The notes beneath the pieces are model-generated. The model ran no database searches and was not told the DNA's origin. It was given only the letters and a program-made list of their open reading frames with translations. A program made the translations under genes and the position numbers. Below, piece after piece: positions 16,351 to 25,731 of a stretch of DNA of 64,000 bases (the stretch's first letter is position 1; every line of letters begins with the position of its first letter). The DNA is from Paroceanicella profunda. GTDB lineage: Bacteria; Pseudomonadota; Alphaproteobacteria; Rhodobacterales; Rhodobacteraceae. The DNA lies in contig NZ_CP040821.1 of NCBI RefSeq assembly GCF_005887635.2, forward strand, positions 62,001-126,000, given 5' to 3'.

Positions 16351-16695
16351 GTGCTTCGGAGCCTGTTCATCCCTTTCCTTCTCGTTGCGGCGGGGCTTGC
16401 GGCCATTGGCTGGGGCGCGGCCGTCGCCAGCCCGGAGCGGGCAGAGGCGCTGGCCGCGCTGTGCCCTGCCGGGGTGCTCGAGCCGCCCGCCGGCTATGAG
16501 GAACTCGTGCGCCCGCTGACCTGGACCTGCCGCACCCGCGCGGCCCGGGAGAGCGAGATGGCGCACTGGCTGCAGGAGGCGGACGCCTTCTTCCTGCGCC
16601 GGCGCGCCGTCCGGGCGCTGGAGGCCCTGCGCAGCGACCGGGCGGCGGAGACCGGCTGCGGCGCCGTCACGCCGGTCTGCGTTCTGGAACGGTGA
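16351..16695 (+). CDS. Small exported or membrane-anchored hypothetical protein
   Basis: A 114-residue protein starting at GTG 16351 with GGGAG upstream. The N-terminus LRSLFIPFLLVAAGLAAIGWGAAVA is a signal peptide or single membrane anchor. The mature part has five cysteines (LCPAG, WTCRTR, TGCGAVTPVCVLER) and a helical centre. I do not recognise a family. It follows rep by 80 bp on the same strand and may be cotranscribed. Confidence 0.55.
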   Translation: MLRSLFIPFLLVAAGLAAIGWGAAVASPERAEALAALCPAGVLEPPAGYEELVRPLTWTCRTRAARESEMAHWLQEADAFFLRRRAVRALEALRSDRAAETGCGAVTPVCVLER

Positions 16696-16706
16696 GGCGG
16701 ATGCCC

Positions 16707-16726
16707 CATGCTCCGCCCGGAGCATG
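16707..16726. terminator. Hairpin between convergent genes
   Basis: CATGCTCCG-CC-CGGAGCATG, a perfect 9-bp stem, lies between the ends of the small exported protein gene and the leftward transporter gene, so it can serve both. Confidence 0.5.
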
Positions 16727-16768
16727 CGCGCCGCGGCATGATCGGGGCCACGATGGGGCAGGGGGCTG

Positions 16769-17653
16769 TCAGAGGGCGCGCCGGTTCTCGCGCCACCAGA
16801 TGTAGAGGCCGCTGCCCACCAGCAGCGAGGTTCCCGCCAGCATCGTCGGAGAGAGCGGGTCGCCGAACCAGGTCACGCTGATCAGCGCCGAGCCGAAGAC
16901 CTGGCTGTAGAGATAGGGGGAGAGCAGTGACGCGCTGGCCATGGAGAAGGCGGTGATGAGCAGGAAGTGCCCCAGCGCGCCGACCATGCCGATGGCGCAC
17001 ATCAGCGCCACGTCGGTGAGGCCCGGGGTTTCCCAGACGAAGGGCAGGGCGCAGCTCAGAACCAGCGCGCCCAGGGCCGTGGTGGCGAACTGGGTGAAAT
17101 CCTGCTCTTCCGGGTAGGCGAGCATCCGGGTGAGGATGAAGTAGAAGGACACGGCGAAGGCCACGCCCAGCGGCAACAGCAGTGCCGGCGTGTCGAGCGA
17201 GATCCCCGGCGCGACGATGATCACCACCCCGATGAAACCCGCCAGCACCGCGAGGATGCGGTGGATGCCGATACGCTCGCCCAGGAACAGCGCGGACCAC
17301 AGCGTGACCAGCACCGGGGCAAGGAACTGGATCGCGGTCGCGTCGGCCAGCGGCACGTAGGTGAGCGAGGTGTACATCAGCAGCGTGGCGGCGAAGAGCG
17401 TCGCGGCCCGGGCGAACTGCAGCCCGGGGCGCCGGGTGTGCAGGAAGGAGAGGCCGGAGTGGCGCAGCAGGTAGAGGGTGATGGCCACCGTGTGGCCGGC
17501 ATACCGCGCCCAGACCGCCTCGACCACGTTCAGCCCTTCGGCCAGGTGCTTGCCGATCGAATCCATCAGCGACAGGCACAGGCCCGCGGCAATGGTCGTC
17601 AGGATGGCGACAGGAACGGTCGGCACGGAACTGCTATGCTTCTCGGGCTGCAC
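16769..17653 (-). CDS. EamA/DMT-family membrane transporter
   Basis: A 294-residue protein of about ten membrane helices arranged as two EamA repeats. Repeat 1 runs from AILTTIAAGLCLSLMDSIGKHL to GVVIIVAPG; repeat 2 from LLPLGVAFAVSFYFILTRML to LLVGSGLYIWW. The segment ATAIQFLAPVLVTLWSALFLGERIG is the usual conserved end of repeat 1. Members export amino acids, metabolites or drugs; the substrate cannot be told. Translation starts at GTG 17653 with CCGGAGAG upstream. It lies downstream of the interrupted SDR gene on the same strand, 159 bp away. Confidence 0.88.
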   Translation of the reverse strand: MQPEKHSSSVPTVPVAILTTIAAGLCLSLMDSIGKHLAEGLNVVEAVWARYAGHTVAITLYLLRHSGLSFLHTRRPGLQFARAATLFAATLLMYTSLTYVPLADATAIQFLAPVLVTLWSALFLGERIGIHRILAVLAGFIGVVIIVAPGISLDTPALLLPLGVAFAVSFYFILTRMLAYPEEQDFTQFATTALGALVLSCALPFVWETPGLTDVALMCAIGMVGALGHFLLITAFSMASASLLSPYLYSQVFGSALISVTWFGDPLSPTMLAGTSLLVGSGLYIWWRENRRAL

Positions 17654-17812
17654 GGGAACTCTCCGGTGGGACGGCCGACGCGGGCTGCGGGGCCGGAACG
17701 GTCGGCGCCGGGCCGACGGTGACGCACTGCAGCACGTTTCCCGGGGGGATTCCAGTGGCCTCGGCGCCCGCCGCGGGGCGGATGTGCCGGCGGCGGGCGC
17801 GGGGCGGGCGTG

Positions 17813-18547
17813 TCAGACCAGCCCGCCGTTCGCGCGCAGCACCTGGCCGTTGATCCAGCCGCCGTCCGGGCCGGCGAGGAAGGACACGGCCGCGGCGATG
17901 TCCTGCGGCTAGCCCAGCCGCTGCAGCGGCGAGGCCTGCGCCATGCTCTCCACCAGCGCCTCGGACTTGCCGTCGAGGAAGAGCTCCGTCGCGGTGGGGC
18001 CGGGGGCGACGGAATTCGCGGTGATCTGCCTTCCGCGCAGCTCCTTCGCCAGGGTGGCGGTCATCGCCTCCACGGCGGCCTTGCTGGCGGTGTAGGTGGC
18101 GTAGTTGGGCAGCCGGGTGCCCACGACGGAGGTCGACAGGGTGACGATGCGCCCGCCGGGGCCCATGCGCCGCGCGGCCTCGCGCAGCACGAGGAAGGTG
18201 CCCCGCAGGTTCACCGCCATCATCCGCTCGAACATCTCCTCGCTGGTCTCGGCCACCGGGGCGAGATGCATCACGCCGGCGTTGCTCACCACCACCTGCG
18301 GCACGCCACAGGCGGCTTCGGTGGCGTCGAACAGCGCGGCCACGGAGGCGGCCTCGCTCACGTCGGCGCGCAGGGCGGTGGCGGCATCGCCGGCGGCCTC
18401 GATCCGCGCGACCGTGTCCGCCGCATCCTGCTCGCGGCCCGCGTAGTTCACCACGACATGGAAGCCGTCGGCCGCGAGCCGGCTGGCGATGGCCGAGCCG
18501 ATGCCGCGCGACGCTCCGGTGACGAGGGCTGCTGGTGTCTGTGTCAT
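17813..18547 (-). pseudogene. SDR-family oxidoreductase interrupted by an in-frame amber codon
   Basis: The frame encodes a short-chain dehydrogenase of ordinary length (244 codons) starting [21 protein letters not shown]: cofactor motif [11 protein letters not shown] in VVVSNAGVMH, the Ser before the active site in TLSTSVVG, and the catalytic Y-x-x-x-K as YTASKAAVEA. Codon 213 is TAG (17909-17911), in [23 protein letters not shown]. The family almost always has E or Q there (RLGEPQDIA), so GAG-to-TAG is the simplest origin. After it the frame stays open to the proper C-terminus [13 protein letters not shown] and a TGA at 17813. The truncated 212-residue product would lack the last helix and dimer strand and is probably non-functional unless the codon is read through. 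Sequence error is possible. Confidence 0.8.
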
Positions 18548-18890
18548 GGTCTGGCTCCGGATGTCCCGGGCGGCCCGATGCCGCCCGTGCAGGGCAGGAC
18601 ATAATGCGCGGGCGGGGCGCGAAAAATCGGCAATATCCGGTCAGTCTGTCCGGGAGACCGCACAATGGGCCCCGGGCCCGGGCGGGAGCCGCGCGGTGGG
18701 TTCTCCGGAATCGCCGCTTGATCTAGGATCGCCGCTGCCGGATGGCGCCGGCCGCGGGAACTTGACGTTGCGTTCAATAATGCCCGTGATGTCGAAGACC
18801 GATTGTGGACGGGTTGTCGCTCTGCCACGCGATCGGTTACTTGCGCGCCCCATCCGGGCCAGAAGTCCGAATCCAACGGAGGAGTTTCCA
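18548..18890. promoter_or_regulatory. Divergent region between the SDR gene and the peptide ABC operon
   Basis: No gene is seen in these 343 bp. A TTGACG (18762-18767) precedes a relatively AT-rich stretch (TTCAATAATG), but the hexamer 17 bp on, CGTGAT, is a weak -10. TTGA-N8-TCAA (TTGACGTTGCGTTCAA, 18762-18777) is an imperfect inverted repeat that might be an operator. Confidence 0.35.
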
Positions 18891-20486
18891 ATGACAATCA
18901 AGACGCGGTTCCTGGCCGCCACGGCGATCACGCTGGCGCTGGCCGGCGGGGCCTCCGCCAAAACCCTGGTGTACTGTTCGGAAGGCTCCCCCGAGGGCTT
19001 CGACCCGGCGCCCTACACCGCCGGCACCACCTTCGACGCCTCCTCCCAGCCGGTGTACAACCGCCTGGTCGAGTTCGAGAACGGCACCACCGAGGTGATC
19101 CCCGGCCTTGCCGAGAGCTGGGACGTCTCCGACGACGGGCTGCAGTATACCTTCCACCTCCGCCAGGGCGTGAAGTTCCAGACCATCGACGGCTTCACCC
19201 CCAGCCGCGATTTCAATGCCGATGACGTGCTGTTCTCCTTCAACCGCCAGAAGGACGCCGACAACCCCTGGCACGAGTACACCGCCGGCATCGTCTACGA
19301 GTATTTCGACGCGATGGACATGAGCACGCTCATCGACAGCATCGAGAAGGTCGACGATCACACGGTGACCTTCAAGCTCACCCGCCCCGAGGCGCCCTTC
19401 CTCGCCAACCTCGCGATGGATTTCGCCTCCATCCTCTCCGAGGAATACGCCGACACGCTGGACAAGGAAGGCCGCAAGGAGGACCTGAACCAGATTCCCG
19501 TCGGCACCGGCCCGTTCCAGTTCGTCGCCTACCAGAAGGACGCGGTGATCCGCTACCACGCGAACCCGGACTACTGGCGCGGCAAGCAGCCGATCGACGA
19601 CCTGATCTTCGCCATCACCACCGATCCCGCCGTGCGCATGCAGAAGCTCATGGCCGGCGAATGCCAGATCATGCCCTACCCGTCGCCGGCCGACGTGGAA
19701 GCGCTGCAGGCCGACGACGCGATCACCGTGATGGAGCAGCCGGGCCTCAACGTGGCCTATCTCGCCTACAACACCCTGAAGGCGCCGTTCGACAAGCCCG
19801 AGGTGCGCCGCGCCCTCAACATGGCGATGAACAAGCAGGCGATCATCGACGCGGTGTTCCAGGGCACCGGCGTGGTGGCCAAGAACCCGATCCCGCCCAC
19901 GATGTGGAGCTACAACGACGCGGTCCAGGACGACCCCTACGACCCGGACGCGGCGAAGAAGATGCTTGAGGATGCAGGCGTGAGCGACCTGTCCATGAAG
20001 GTCTGGGCCATGCCGGTGCAGCGCCCCTACATGCCCAACGCGCGCCGCACGGCCGAGCTCATCCAGGCGGATTTCGCCAAGGTGGGCGTGACCGTGGAGA
20101 TCGTGTCCTACGAGTGGGGCGAGTACCTGAAGAAATCCTCCGACAAGGAGCGTGACGGTGCCGTGATCCTCGGCTGGACCGGCGACAACGGCGACCCGGA
20201 CAACTTCCTGGGCGTGCTGCTGGGCTGTGCGGCCGTGGGCGGCTCGAACCGCGCCAACTGGTGCGACGAGGACTTCAACGACCTCATCGAGCGCGCCCGC
20301 AAGACCGCCGATACCGCCGAGCGCACCGCGCTCTACGAGGAGGCGCAGCTCCGCTTCAAGGACCAGGCGCCCTGGGCGACCCTGGCCCATTCCACCGTCT
20401 TCATGCCGATGGCCTCCAAGGTGACCGGCTACAAGATGAACCCGCTCGGCCTCCACCGTTTCGACGGTGTTGACATCGCCGAGTGA
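18891..20486 (+). CDS. Peptide-type ABC transporter substrate-binding protein (family 5)
   Basis: A 531-residue periplasmic binding protein. The ATG at 18891 follows [31 protein letters not shown] is a Sec signal peptide. Family-5 signatures are present: [21 protein letters not shown] at the mature N-terminus, [39 protein letters not shown] and [17 protein letters not shown]. This is closest in style to dipeptide-binding DppA. The four genes behind it supply permeases and ATPases, so this is a complete importer of short peptides or similar ligands. A strong hairpin separates it from the permease genes. Confidence 0.93.
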   Translation: MTIKTRFLAATAITLALAGGASAKTLVYCSEGSPEGFDPAPYTAGTTFDASSQPVYNRLVEFENGTTEVIPGLAESWDVSDDGLQYTFHLRQGVKFQTIDGFTPSRDFNADDVLFSFNRQKDADNPWHEYTAGIVYEYFDAMDMSTLIDSIEKVDDHTVTFKLTRPEAPFLANLAMDFASILSEEYADTLDKEGRKEDLNQIPVGTGPFQFVAYQKDAVIRYHANPDYWRGKQPIDDLIFAITTDPAVRMQKLMAGECQIMPYPSPADVEALQADDAITVMEQPGLNVAYLAYNTLKAPFDKPEVRRALNMAMNKQAIIDAVFQGTGVVAKNPIPPTMWSYNDAVQDDPYDPDAAKKMLEDAGVSDLSMKVWAMPVQRPYMPNARRTAELIQADFAKVGVTVEIVSYEWGEYLKKSSDKERDGAVILGWTGDNGDPDNFLGVLLGCAAVGGSNRANWCDEDFNDLIERARKTADTAERTALYEEAQLRFKDQAPWATLAHSTVFMPMASKVTGYKMNPLGLHRFDGVDIAE

Positions 20487-20503
20487 TCTGAAGCCCAACG
20501 CCA

Positions 20504-20525
20504 CCCGCCGGCTGCGGCCGGCGGG
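20504..20525 (+). promoter_or_regulatory. Intercistronic hairpin after the binding-protein gene
   Basis: CCCGCCGGC-TGCG-GCCGGCGGG, a perfect 9-bp stem, 17 bp past the stop codon and before the permease gene. It has no T-run, so it more likely protects the upstream mRNA or partly terminates. Confidence 0.5.
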
Positions 20526-20542
20526 CAGGCAGAGGTCCATTC

Positions 20543-21550
20543 ATGCTCAGATTCCTCCTGTCCAAGCTCGCGGTGCTGGTGCCCACCTTTCTCGGGATCA
20601 CCATCGTGGCCTTCGGTTTCGTCCGCGTGCTGCCCGGAGACCCGGTGCTGCTGATGGCCGGCGAACGCGGCCTCTCCCCCGAGCGCTACCAGCAGCTCCT
20701 GCACCAGCTCGGCTTCGACCGCCCGCTGTGGGAGCAGTATCTGGGCTATCTCGCCGGGCTGTTCCAGGGGGACCTGGGCACCTCGCTCGTCACCAAGAAG
20801 CCGGTGCTGACCGAGTTCATGGCCCTGTTCCCCGCCACGGTGGAGCTCGGCCTCTGCGCCATGCTGCTCGCCACCATCGTGGGCATCCCGCTCGGTGTCT
20901 TCGCCGCCATCCGGCGCGGCTCCTGGTTCGACCAGGTGTCGATGGGCACGGCGCTGGTGGGCTACTCCATGCCGATCTTCTGGTGGGGGCTGCTGCTCAT
21001 CATCCTGTTCTCCGGCATCCTGCAGTGGACTCCGGTCTCGGGCCGCATCTCGCTGCTCTACTTCTTCCCGCCGGTCACCGGCTTCATGCTGATCGACAGC
21101 CTGCTCTCCGGGCAGAGCGGCGCCTTCGCCTCCGCTGTCTCGCATCTCATCCTGCCGACCATCGTGCTCGCCACCATCCCCATGGCGGTGATCGCGCGCC
21201 AGTCGCGCTCGGCGATGCTCGAGGTGCTGAGCGAGGATTACGTGCGCACCGCCCGCGCCAAGGGCATGAGCCCCTGGCGGGTGGTGAACGTGCACGCGCT
21301 GCGCAACGCGCTCATCCCCGTCATCACCACCATCGGCCTGCAGGTGGGCGTGGTGCTGGCCGGCGCCATCCTCACCGAGACCATCTTCTCATGGCCGGGC
21401 ATCGGGAAATGGATGGTCGATTCCATCTTCCGGCGCGACTACCCGGTGGTGCAGGGCGGCCTGCTGCTCATCGCCGCCGTGGTCATGATCGTGAACCTGC
21501 TCGTCGATCTGCTCTACGGGCTGATCAACCCCCGCATCCGGCACAAGTGA
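20543..21550 (+). CDS. dppB: Peptide-type ABC transporter permease (DppB-like)
   Basis: A 335-residue inner-membrane permease starting MLRFLLSKLAVLVPTFLGITIVAFGFVRVLPGDP, the standard opening of DppB/OppB proteins. The EAA loop that docks on the ATPase is SEDYVRTARAKGMSPWRVVNVHALRNALIP, and the last periplasmic/cytoplasmic features (ETIFSWPGIGKWMVDSIFRRDYPVVQGG) are typical. About six helices. It follows the binding protein by 56 bp and precedes its partner permease by 7 bp. Confidence 0.93.
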   Translation: MLRFLLSKLAVLVPTFLGITIVAFGFVRVLPGDPVLLMAGERGLSPERYQQLLHQLGFDRPLWEQYLGYLAGLFQGDLGTSLVTKKPVLTEFMALFPATVELGLCAMLLATIVGIPLGVFAAIRRGSWFDQVSMGTALVGYSMPIFWWGLLLIILFSGILQWTPVSGRISLLYFFPPVTGFMLIDSLLSGQSGAFASAVSHLILPTIVLATIPMAVIARQSRSAMLEVLSEDYVRTARAKGMSPWRVVNVHALRNALIPVITTIGLQVGVVLAGAILTETIFSWPGIGKWMVDSIFRRDYPVVQGGLLLIAAVVMIVNLLVDLLYGLINPRIRHK

Positions 21551-21557
21551 GGCGGCC

Positions 21558-22466
21558 ATGTCAGAAGTCACCGAAATCGAACCCCAGAACGCCGGCGGCG
21601 GGCGCGGTGCCGCCCTTGCCGAGTTCTGGTTCTACTTCCGGGAAAACCGTGGCGCGCTGATCGGGCTCGTGGTCTTCGCCGTGCTGGTGATCGTGGCGCT
21701 CGCCGCCCCGCTGGTCGCGCCGCACGACCCCACCCAGCAGTACCGCGACGCGCTGCTCACCCCGCCGGTCTGGGATGAGGGGGGTTCCGCCTCCTTCCTG
21801 CTCGGCACCGACGCGGTGGGCCGCGACATCCTCTCGCGGCTGATCTACGGCGCCCAGCAGTCGCTGTTCATCGGCGTGGTGGTGGTGACCATCGCGCTGG
21901 TGGGCGGCATCGTGATCGGGCTGGTCGCCGGCTTCTTCGGCGGCTGGGTCGACACGGTGATCATGCGGGTGATGGACGTGATCCTCGCCTTCCCCTCGCT
22001 GCTGCTCGCGCTGGTGCTGGTGGCCATCCTCGGCCCCGGCCTCACCAACGCGATGATCGCCATCGCGCTGGTGCTGCAGCCGCATTTCGCCCGGCTCACC
22101 CGGGCGGCGGTGATGTCGGAGCGCAACCGCGAATACGTGATGGCCGCGCGCGTGGCCGGTGCCGGCAAGCTGCGGCTGATGTTCCGCACCATCCTGCCCA
22201 ACTGCCTCGCGCCGCTGATCGTGCAGGGCACGCTCTCCTTCTCCAACGCGGTGCTGGACGCGGCCGCGCTCGGCTTCCTCGGCATGGGCGCGCAGCCGCC
22301 CACGCCGGAATGGGGCACCATGCTGGCCGAGGCGCGGGAGTTCATCCTGCGCGCCTGGTGGGTGGTGACCTTCCCGGGTCTCGCCATCCTGATCACGGTG
22401 CTTGCCATCAACCTCGTGGGTGACGGGCTGCGCGACGCGCTCGACCCGCGCCTGAAGCGGAGCTGA
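21558..22466 (+). CDS. dppC: Peptide-type ABC transporter permease (DppC-like)
   Basis: A 302-residue second permease. It has the N-terminal helix [32 protein letters not shown] of DppC proteins and the conserved [26 protein letters not shown] segment. Its EAA loop is [34 protein letters not shown]. It pairs with the DppB-like protein to form the translocation pore; the ATPase gene starts 4 bp later. Confidence 0.93.
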   Translation: MSEVTEIEPQNAGGGRGAALAEFWFYFRENRGALIGLVVFAVLVIVALAAPLVAPHDPTQQYRDALLTPPVWDEGGSASFLLGTDAVGRDILSRLIYGAQQSLFIGVVVVTIALVGGIVIGLVAGFFGGWVDTVIMRVMDVILAFPSLLLALVLVAILGPGLTNAMIAIALVLQPHFARLTRAAVMSERNREYVMAARVAGAGKLRLMFRTILPNCLAPLIVQGTLSFSNAVLDAAALGFLGMGAQPPTPEWGTMLAEAREFILRAWWVVTFPGLAILITVLAINLVGDGLRDALDPRLKRS

Positions 22467-22469
22467 GCC

Positions 22470-23311
22470 ATGAGCGAGACGCTTCTCGAGATCCGCAACC
22501 TCACCGTCTCCTTCGAGACCAGTACCGGCCCCTTCCTCGCGGTCAACGGCGTCGATCTCGCCGTGAGCCCGCGCGAGGTGCTCGCCATCGTGGGCGAGAG
22601 CGGGTCGGGCAAGTCGGTGTCCATGCTGGCGGTGATGGGCCTGCTGCCCAAGACCGCCACGGTCACCGCCGACGTGATGCGCTTTGCCGGCACCGACCTC
22701 CTGGGCATGAGCGGGGCGGACCGCCGGCGCATCATCGGCAAGGAGATCTCGATGATCTTCCAGGAGCCGATCGCCTCGCTCAACCCCTGCTTCACCGTGG
22801 GCTTCCAGGTGGAGGAGGTGCTGAAGGCGCATCTCGGCCTCGGCCGGGCGGAGCGGCGGGCGCGCGCGGTGGAGCTGTTCCGCGCCGTGGGCATTCCGGA
22901 GCCGGAGAGCCGGCTCTCCGCCTTCCCGCACCAGATGTCAGGCGGCCAGTGCCAGCGCGTGATGATCGCCATGGCCATCGCCTGCAACCCCCGGCTGCTC
23001 ATCGCCGACGAGCCGACCACGGCGCTCGACGTCACCATCCAGAAGCAGATCCTCGACCTGCTTGTCGAGCTGCAGGAAAGGCACGGCATGGCGCTGATCA
23101 TGATCACCCATGACATGGGCGTGGTTGCCGAGACCGCGGACCGGGTGATCGTGCAGTACCAGGGCCGCAAGATGGAGGAGGCCGACGTGCTGACCCTGTT
23201 CGAGACCCCGCAGAACCCCTACACCCGCGCACTGCTCGCCGCCCTGCCGGAGCATGCCACCGGCGACCGGCTGCAGACCGTGGCCGACCTGATCGGCGAA
23301 GGGGGCATCCG

Positions 23312-23315
<4 letters not shown>
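22470..23315 (+). CDS. dppD: Peptide-type ABC transporter ATP-binding protein (DppD-like)
   Basis: A 281-residue ATPase with Walker [10 protein letters not shown]-loop [11 protein letters not shown], signature [15 protein letters not shown], Walker [14 protein letters not shown] and switch His in MITHDMGVV. The short C-terminal segment ([16 protein letters not shown]) is the start of the oligopeptide-specific domain. It is about 40 residues shorter than E. coli DppD and lacks the Cys-rich 4Fe-4S tail. It overlaps the next ATPase gene by ATGA, so the two are made in equal amounts and form the heterodimeric motor. Confidence 0.93.
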
Positions 23316-24166
<851 letters not shown>

Positions 24167-24193
24167 CCGCCCGGTTCCCACGGAGACCCTGCT

Positions 24194-24229
24194 GCACCGC
24201 GCCCTCCCGGGCGCGGTGCTTTGCGTTTG
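24194..24229 (+). terminator. Rho-independent terminator of the peptide ABC operon
   Basis: GCACCGCGCCC-TCCC-GGGCGCGGTGC forms a perfect 11-bp stem (24194-24219) and runs into TTTGCGTTT. Confidence 0.75.
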
Positions 24230-24258
24230 CGCAGGACCTGGCGTTTGCGCATTGCCTG
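24223..24258. repeat. Two tandem 18-bp repeats upstream of the amidohydrolase operon
   Basis: GCGTTTGCGCAGGACCTG and GCGTTTGCGCATTGCCTG match at 15 of 18 positions and abut exactly. They lie just 5' of an AT-rich promoter-like stretch, so they may be an activator or repressor site. Confidence 0.5.
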
Positions 24259-24420
24259 CCGCAAGGGTTTGAAATGCATGGAACATTCTGAAAATCTACG
24301 AAAACGCCATAAAAGTATATGAAAACACCACCGGCGGATGCAGACTGTTCGCAACAGCGGCGGCGAATCCGCGAGCCGCGCAAGGGGCGCCAGTCCCCGA
24401 TCGACAGTGGAGCCAGACGC
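24259..24420 (+). promoter_or_regulatory. AT-rich promoter region of the spermidine-type ABC/amidohydrolase operon
   Basis: This is the most AT-rich stretch between 16 and 37 kb. It includes TTGAAA followed 17 bp later by AAATCT, a possible -35/-10 pair, and AAAAGTATATGAAAA (24311-24325). The latter resembles the GTATAC-centred sites near the GntR gene at 54 kb, and this operon also encodes a GntR/FCD regulator. Confidence 0.4.
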
Positions 24421-25590
24421 ATGGACAAGAAGACCCCCGGCCAGCAGGAGATGATCCGCCGCCTGCGCGCTTCGGTGATGGTGCCGCCGGCCTCGCGGCG
24501 CGGCTTTCTCACCCTGCTCGGCGGAGCCGCCGCCGGGCTGGCGGCGAACGCGGCGCTGCCGGGCCTCGGTGTCGCGCAGGACGCCGCCCTGCCGGAGTTC
24601 GACAGCGTTCCGCAGGAATGGACGGGCGAGGGCGAGGTGGTCGTCGTCACCTGGGGCGGCATCGGCACGGACATGCAGCGCAAGGCCTGGTTCGAGCCCT
24701 TCGAGAAGCTCTGCGGCATCAAGGTGGTGGAGGCCGTGGGCCCGGACCCCGCGAAGCTCAAGGCCATGGTCGACACCGGCACCGTGGCCTGGGATGTGTG
24801 CCAGATCGGCCGCGGCACCATGCTGGAGCTGCTCCGGCAGGGCGACTATCTGGAGCCGATCGACTATGGCCTGGTCGAGGACGGGGTGACGGAGACCTAC
24901 CGCTCCTCCCACGGGCTCGACATCGTGCCCTACGCCCAGATGATCGCCTATCGCACCGACGTGTGGTCCGAGGCCCCCACCGGGTTCGGGGACTTCTGGG
25001 ATACGGAGAAATTCCCCGGCGCCCGCTCCATGCCCATCGCCACCAAGGGCAACGTGCCGGAGCTGGTGGGCGCGCTGATCGCCGACGGGGTGGACCCGAA
25101 GGATGCCTATCCCATCGACATCGACCGGGCCATCGCCTCGCTGGCGAAGATCCGCCCCGCCGTGGTGAAGTGGTGGGAAGCCGGCGCCCAGCCGATGCAG
25201 ATGCTGCTCGACAACGAGGCGCCGATGGTCACCGCCTGGAACGGCCGGGTCTTCGCCGCTCAGCAGCAGGGCGCGCCGCTGGAGATCCTGTGGGACGGCG
25301 GCATGCTGGTGAACAACGCCTGGCTGCTGCCCAAGGGCTGCCCGAACCTCTCCAACGCGCAGAAGTTCGTGGCCTTCTCCTCCTCGGCCATCGCGCAGGC
25401 GCGCTATTCCATGCTGCTGCCCTACGGGTTCACCAACGTGGACTCGGCGCAGTACATTCCCGACGCCGTGCTGGCGAACCTGCCGACCGCCCCCGCCAAC
25501 CTCTCGCGCCTGGTGCCCTACCAGTACGAGTGGTGGGCGGCGAACCGCCCGGAGGTGATCGAGAAGTTCAACGCCATGATGCTCGGCTGA
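24421..25590 (+). CDS. Spermidine/putrescine-type ABC transporter substrate-binding protein
   Basis: A 389-residue binding protein. The ATG at 24421 was chosen for the GTGGAG upstream and because it precedes the export signal. That signal is Tat-type: SRRGFLTLLGGAAAGLAANAALPGLGVA, with the twin arginines at residues 26-27. The mature part (VVVVTWGGIGTDMQRKAWFEPFEKLCGIKVV) is the PotD/AfuA-like extracellular solute-binding family 1 pattern. WDVCQIGRG and GMLVNNAWLLPKGCPN are typical inner segments. The cognate ATPase and two permeases come after an intervening amidohydrolase gene, so the ligand is likely also the substrate, or the precursor of the substrate, of the operon's hydrolases. Confidence 0.9.
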   Translation: MDKKTPGQQEMIRRLRASVMVPPASRRGFLTLLGGAAAGLAANAALPGLGVAQDAALPEFDSVPQEWTGEGEVVVVTWGGIGTDMQRKAWFEPFEKLCGIKVVEAVGPDPAKLKAMVDTGTVAWDVCQIGRGTMLELLRQGDYLEPIDYGLVEDGVTETYRSSHGLDIVPYAQMIAYRTDVWSEAPTGFGDFWDTEKFPGARSMPIATKGNVPELVGALIADGVDPKDAYPIDIDRAIASLAKIRPAVVKWWEAGAQPMQMLLDNEAPMVTAWNGRVFAAQQQGAPLEILWDGGMLVNNAWLLPKGCPNLSNAQKFVAFSSSAIAQARYSMLLPYGFTNVDSAQYIPDAVLANLPTAPANLSRLVPYQYEWWAANRPEVIEKFNAMMLG

Positions 25591-25649
25591 GGCCGGGTCC
25601 CGCACGCCGCCGCGCGCATCGCTCTCCCTGGGCGCGCGCGGTGGCCCCG

Positions 25650-25687
25650 CCCCGAAGGCGCAGGGCTGACCGACTGCGCCTTCGGGG
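25650..25687 (+). terminator. Strong hairpin between binding protein and first amidohydrolase
   Basis: CCCCGAAGGCGCAG (25650-25663) pairs perfectly with CTGCGCCTTCGGGG (25674-25687) across a 10-nt loop. It probably attenuates transcription so that binding protein exceeds the rest of the operon. Confidence 0.6.
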
Positions 25688-25731
25688 CCTTCCCCAATGA
25701 CCTTTCGAACGCCGCAAGGCCGGAGCGCCGG

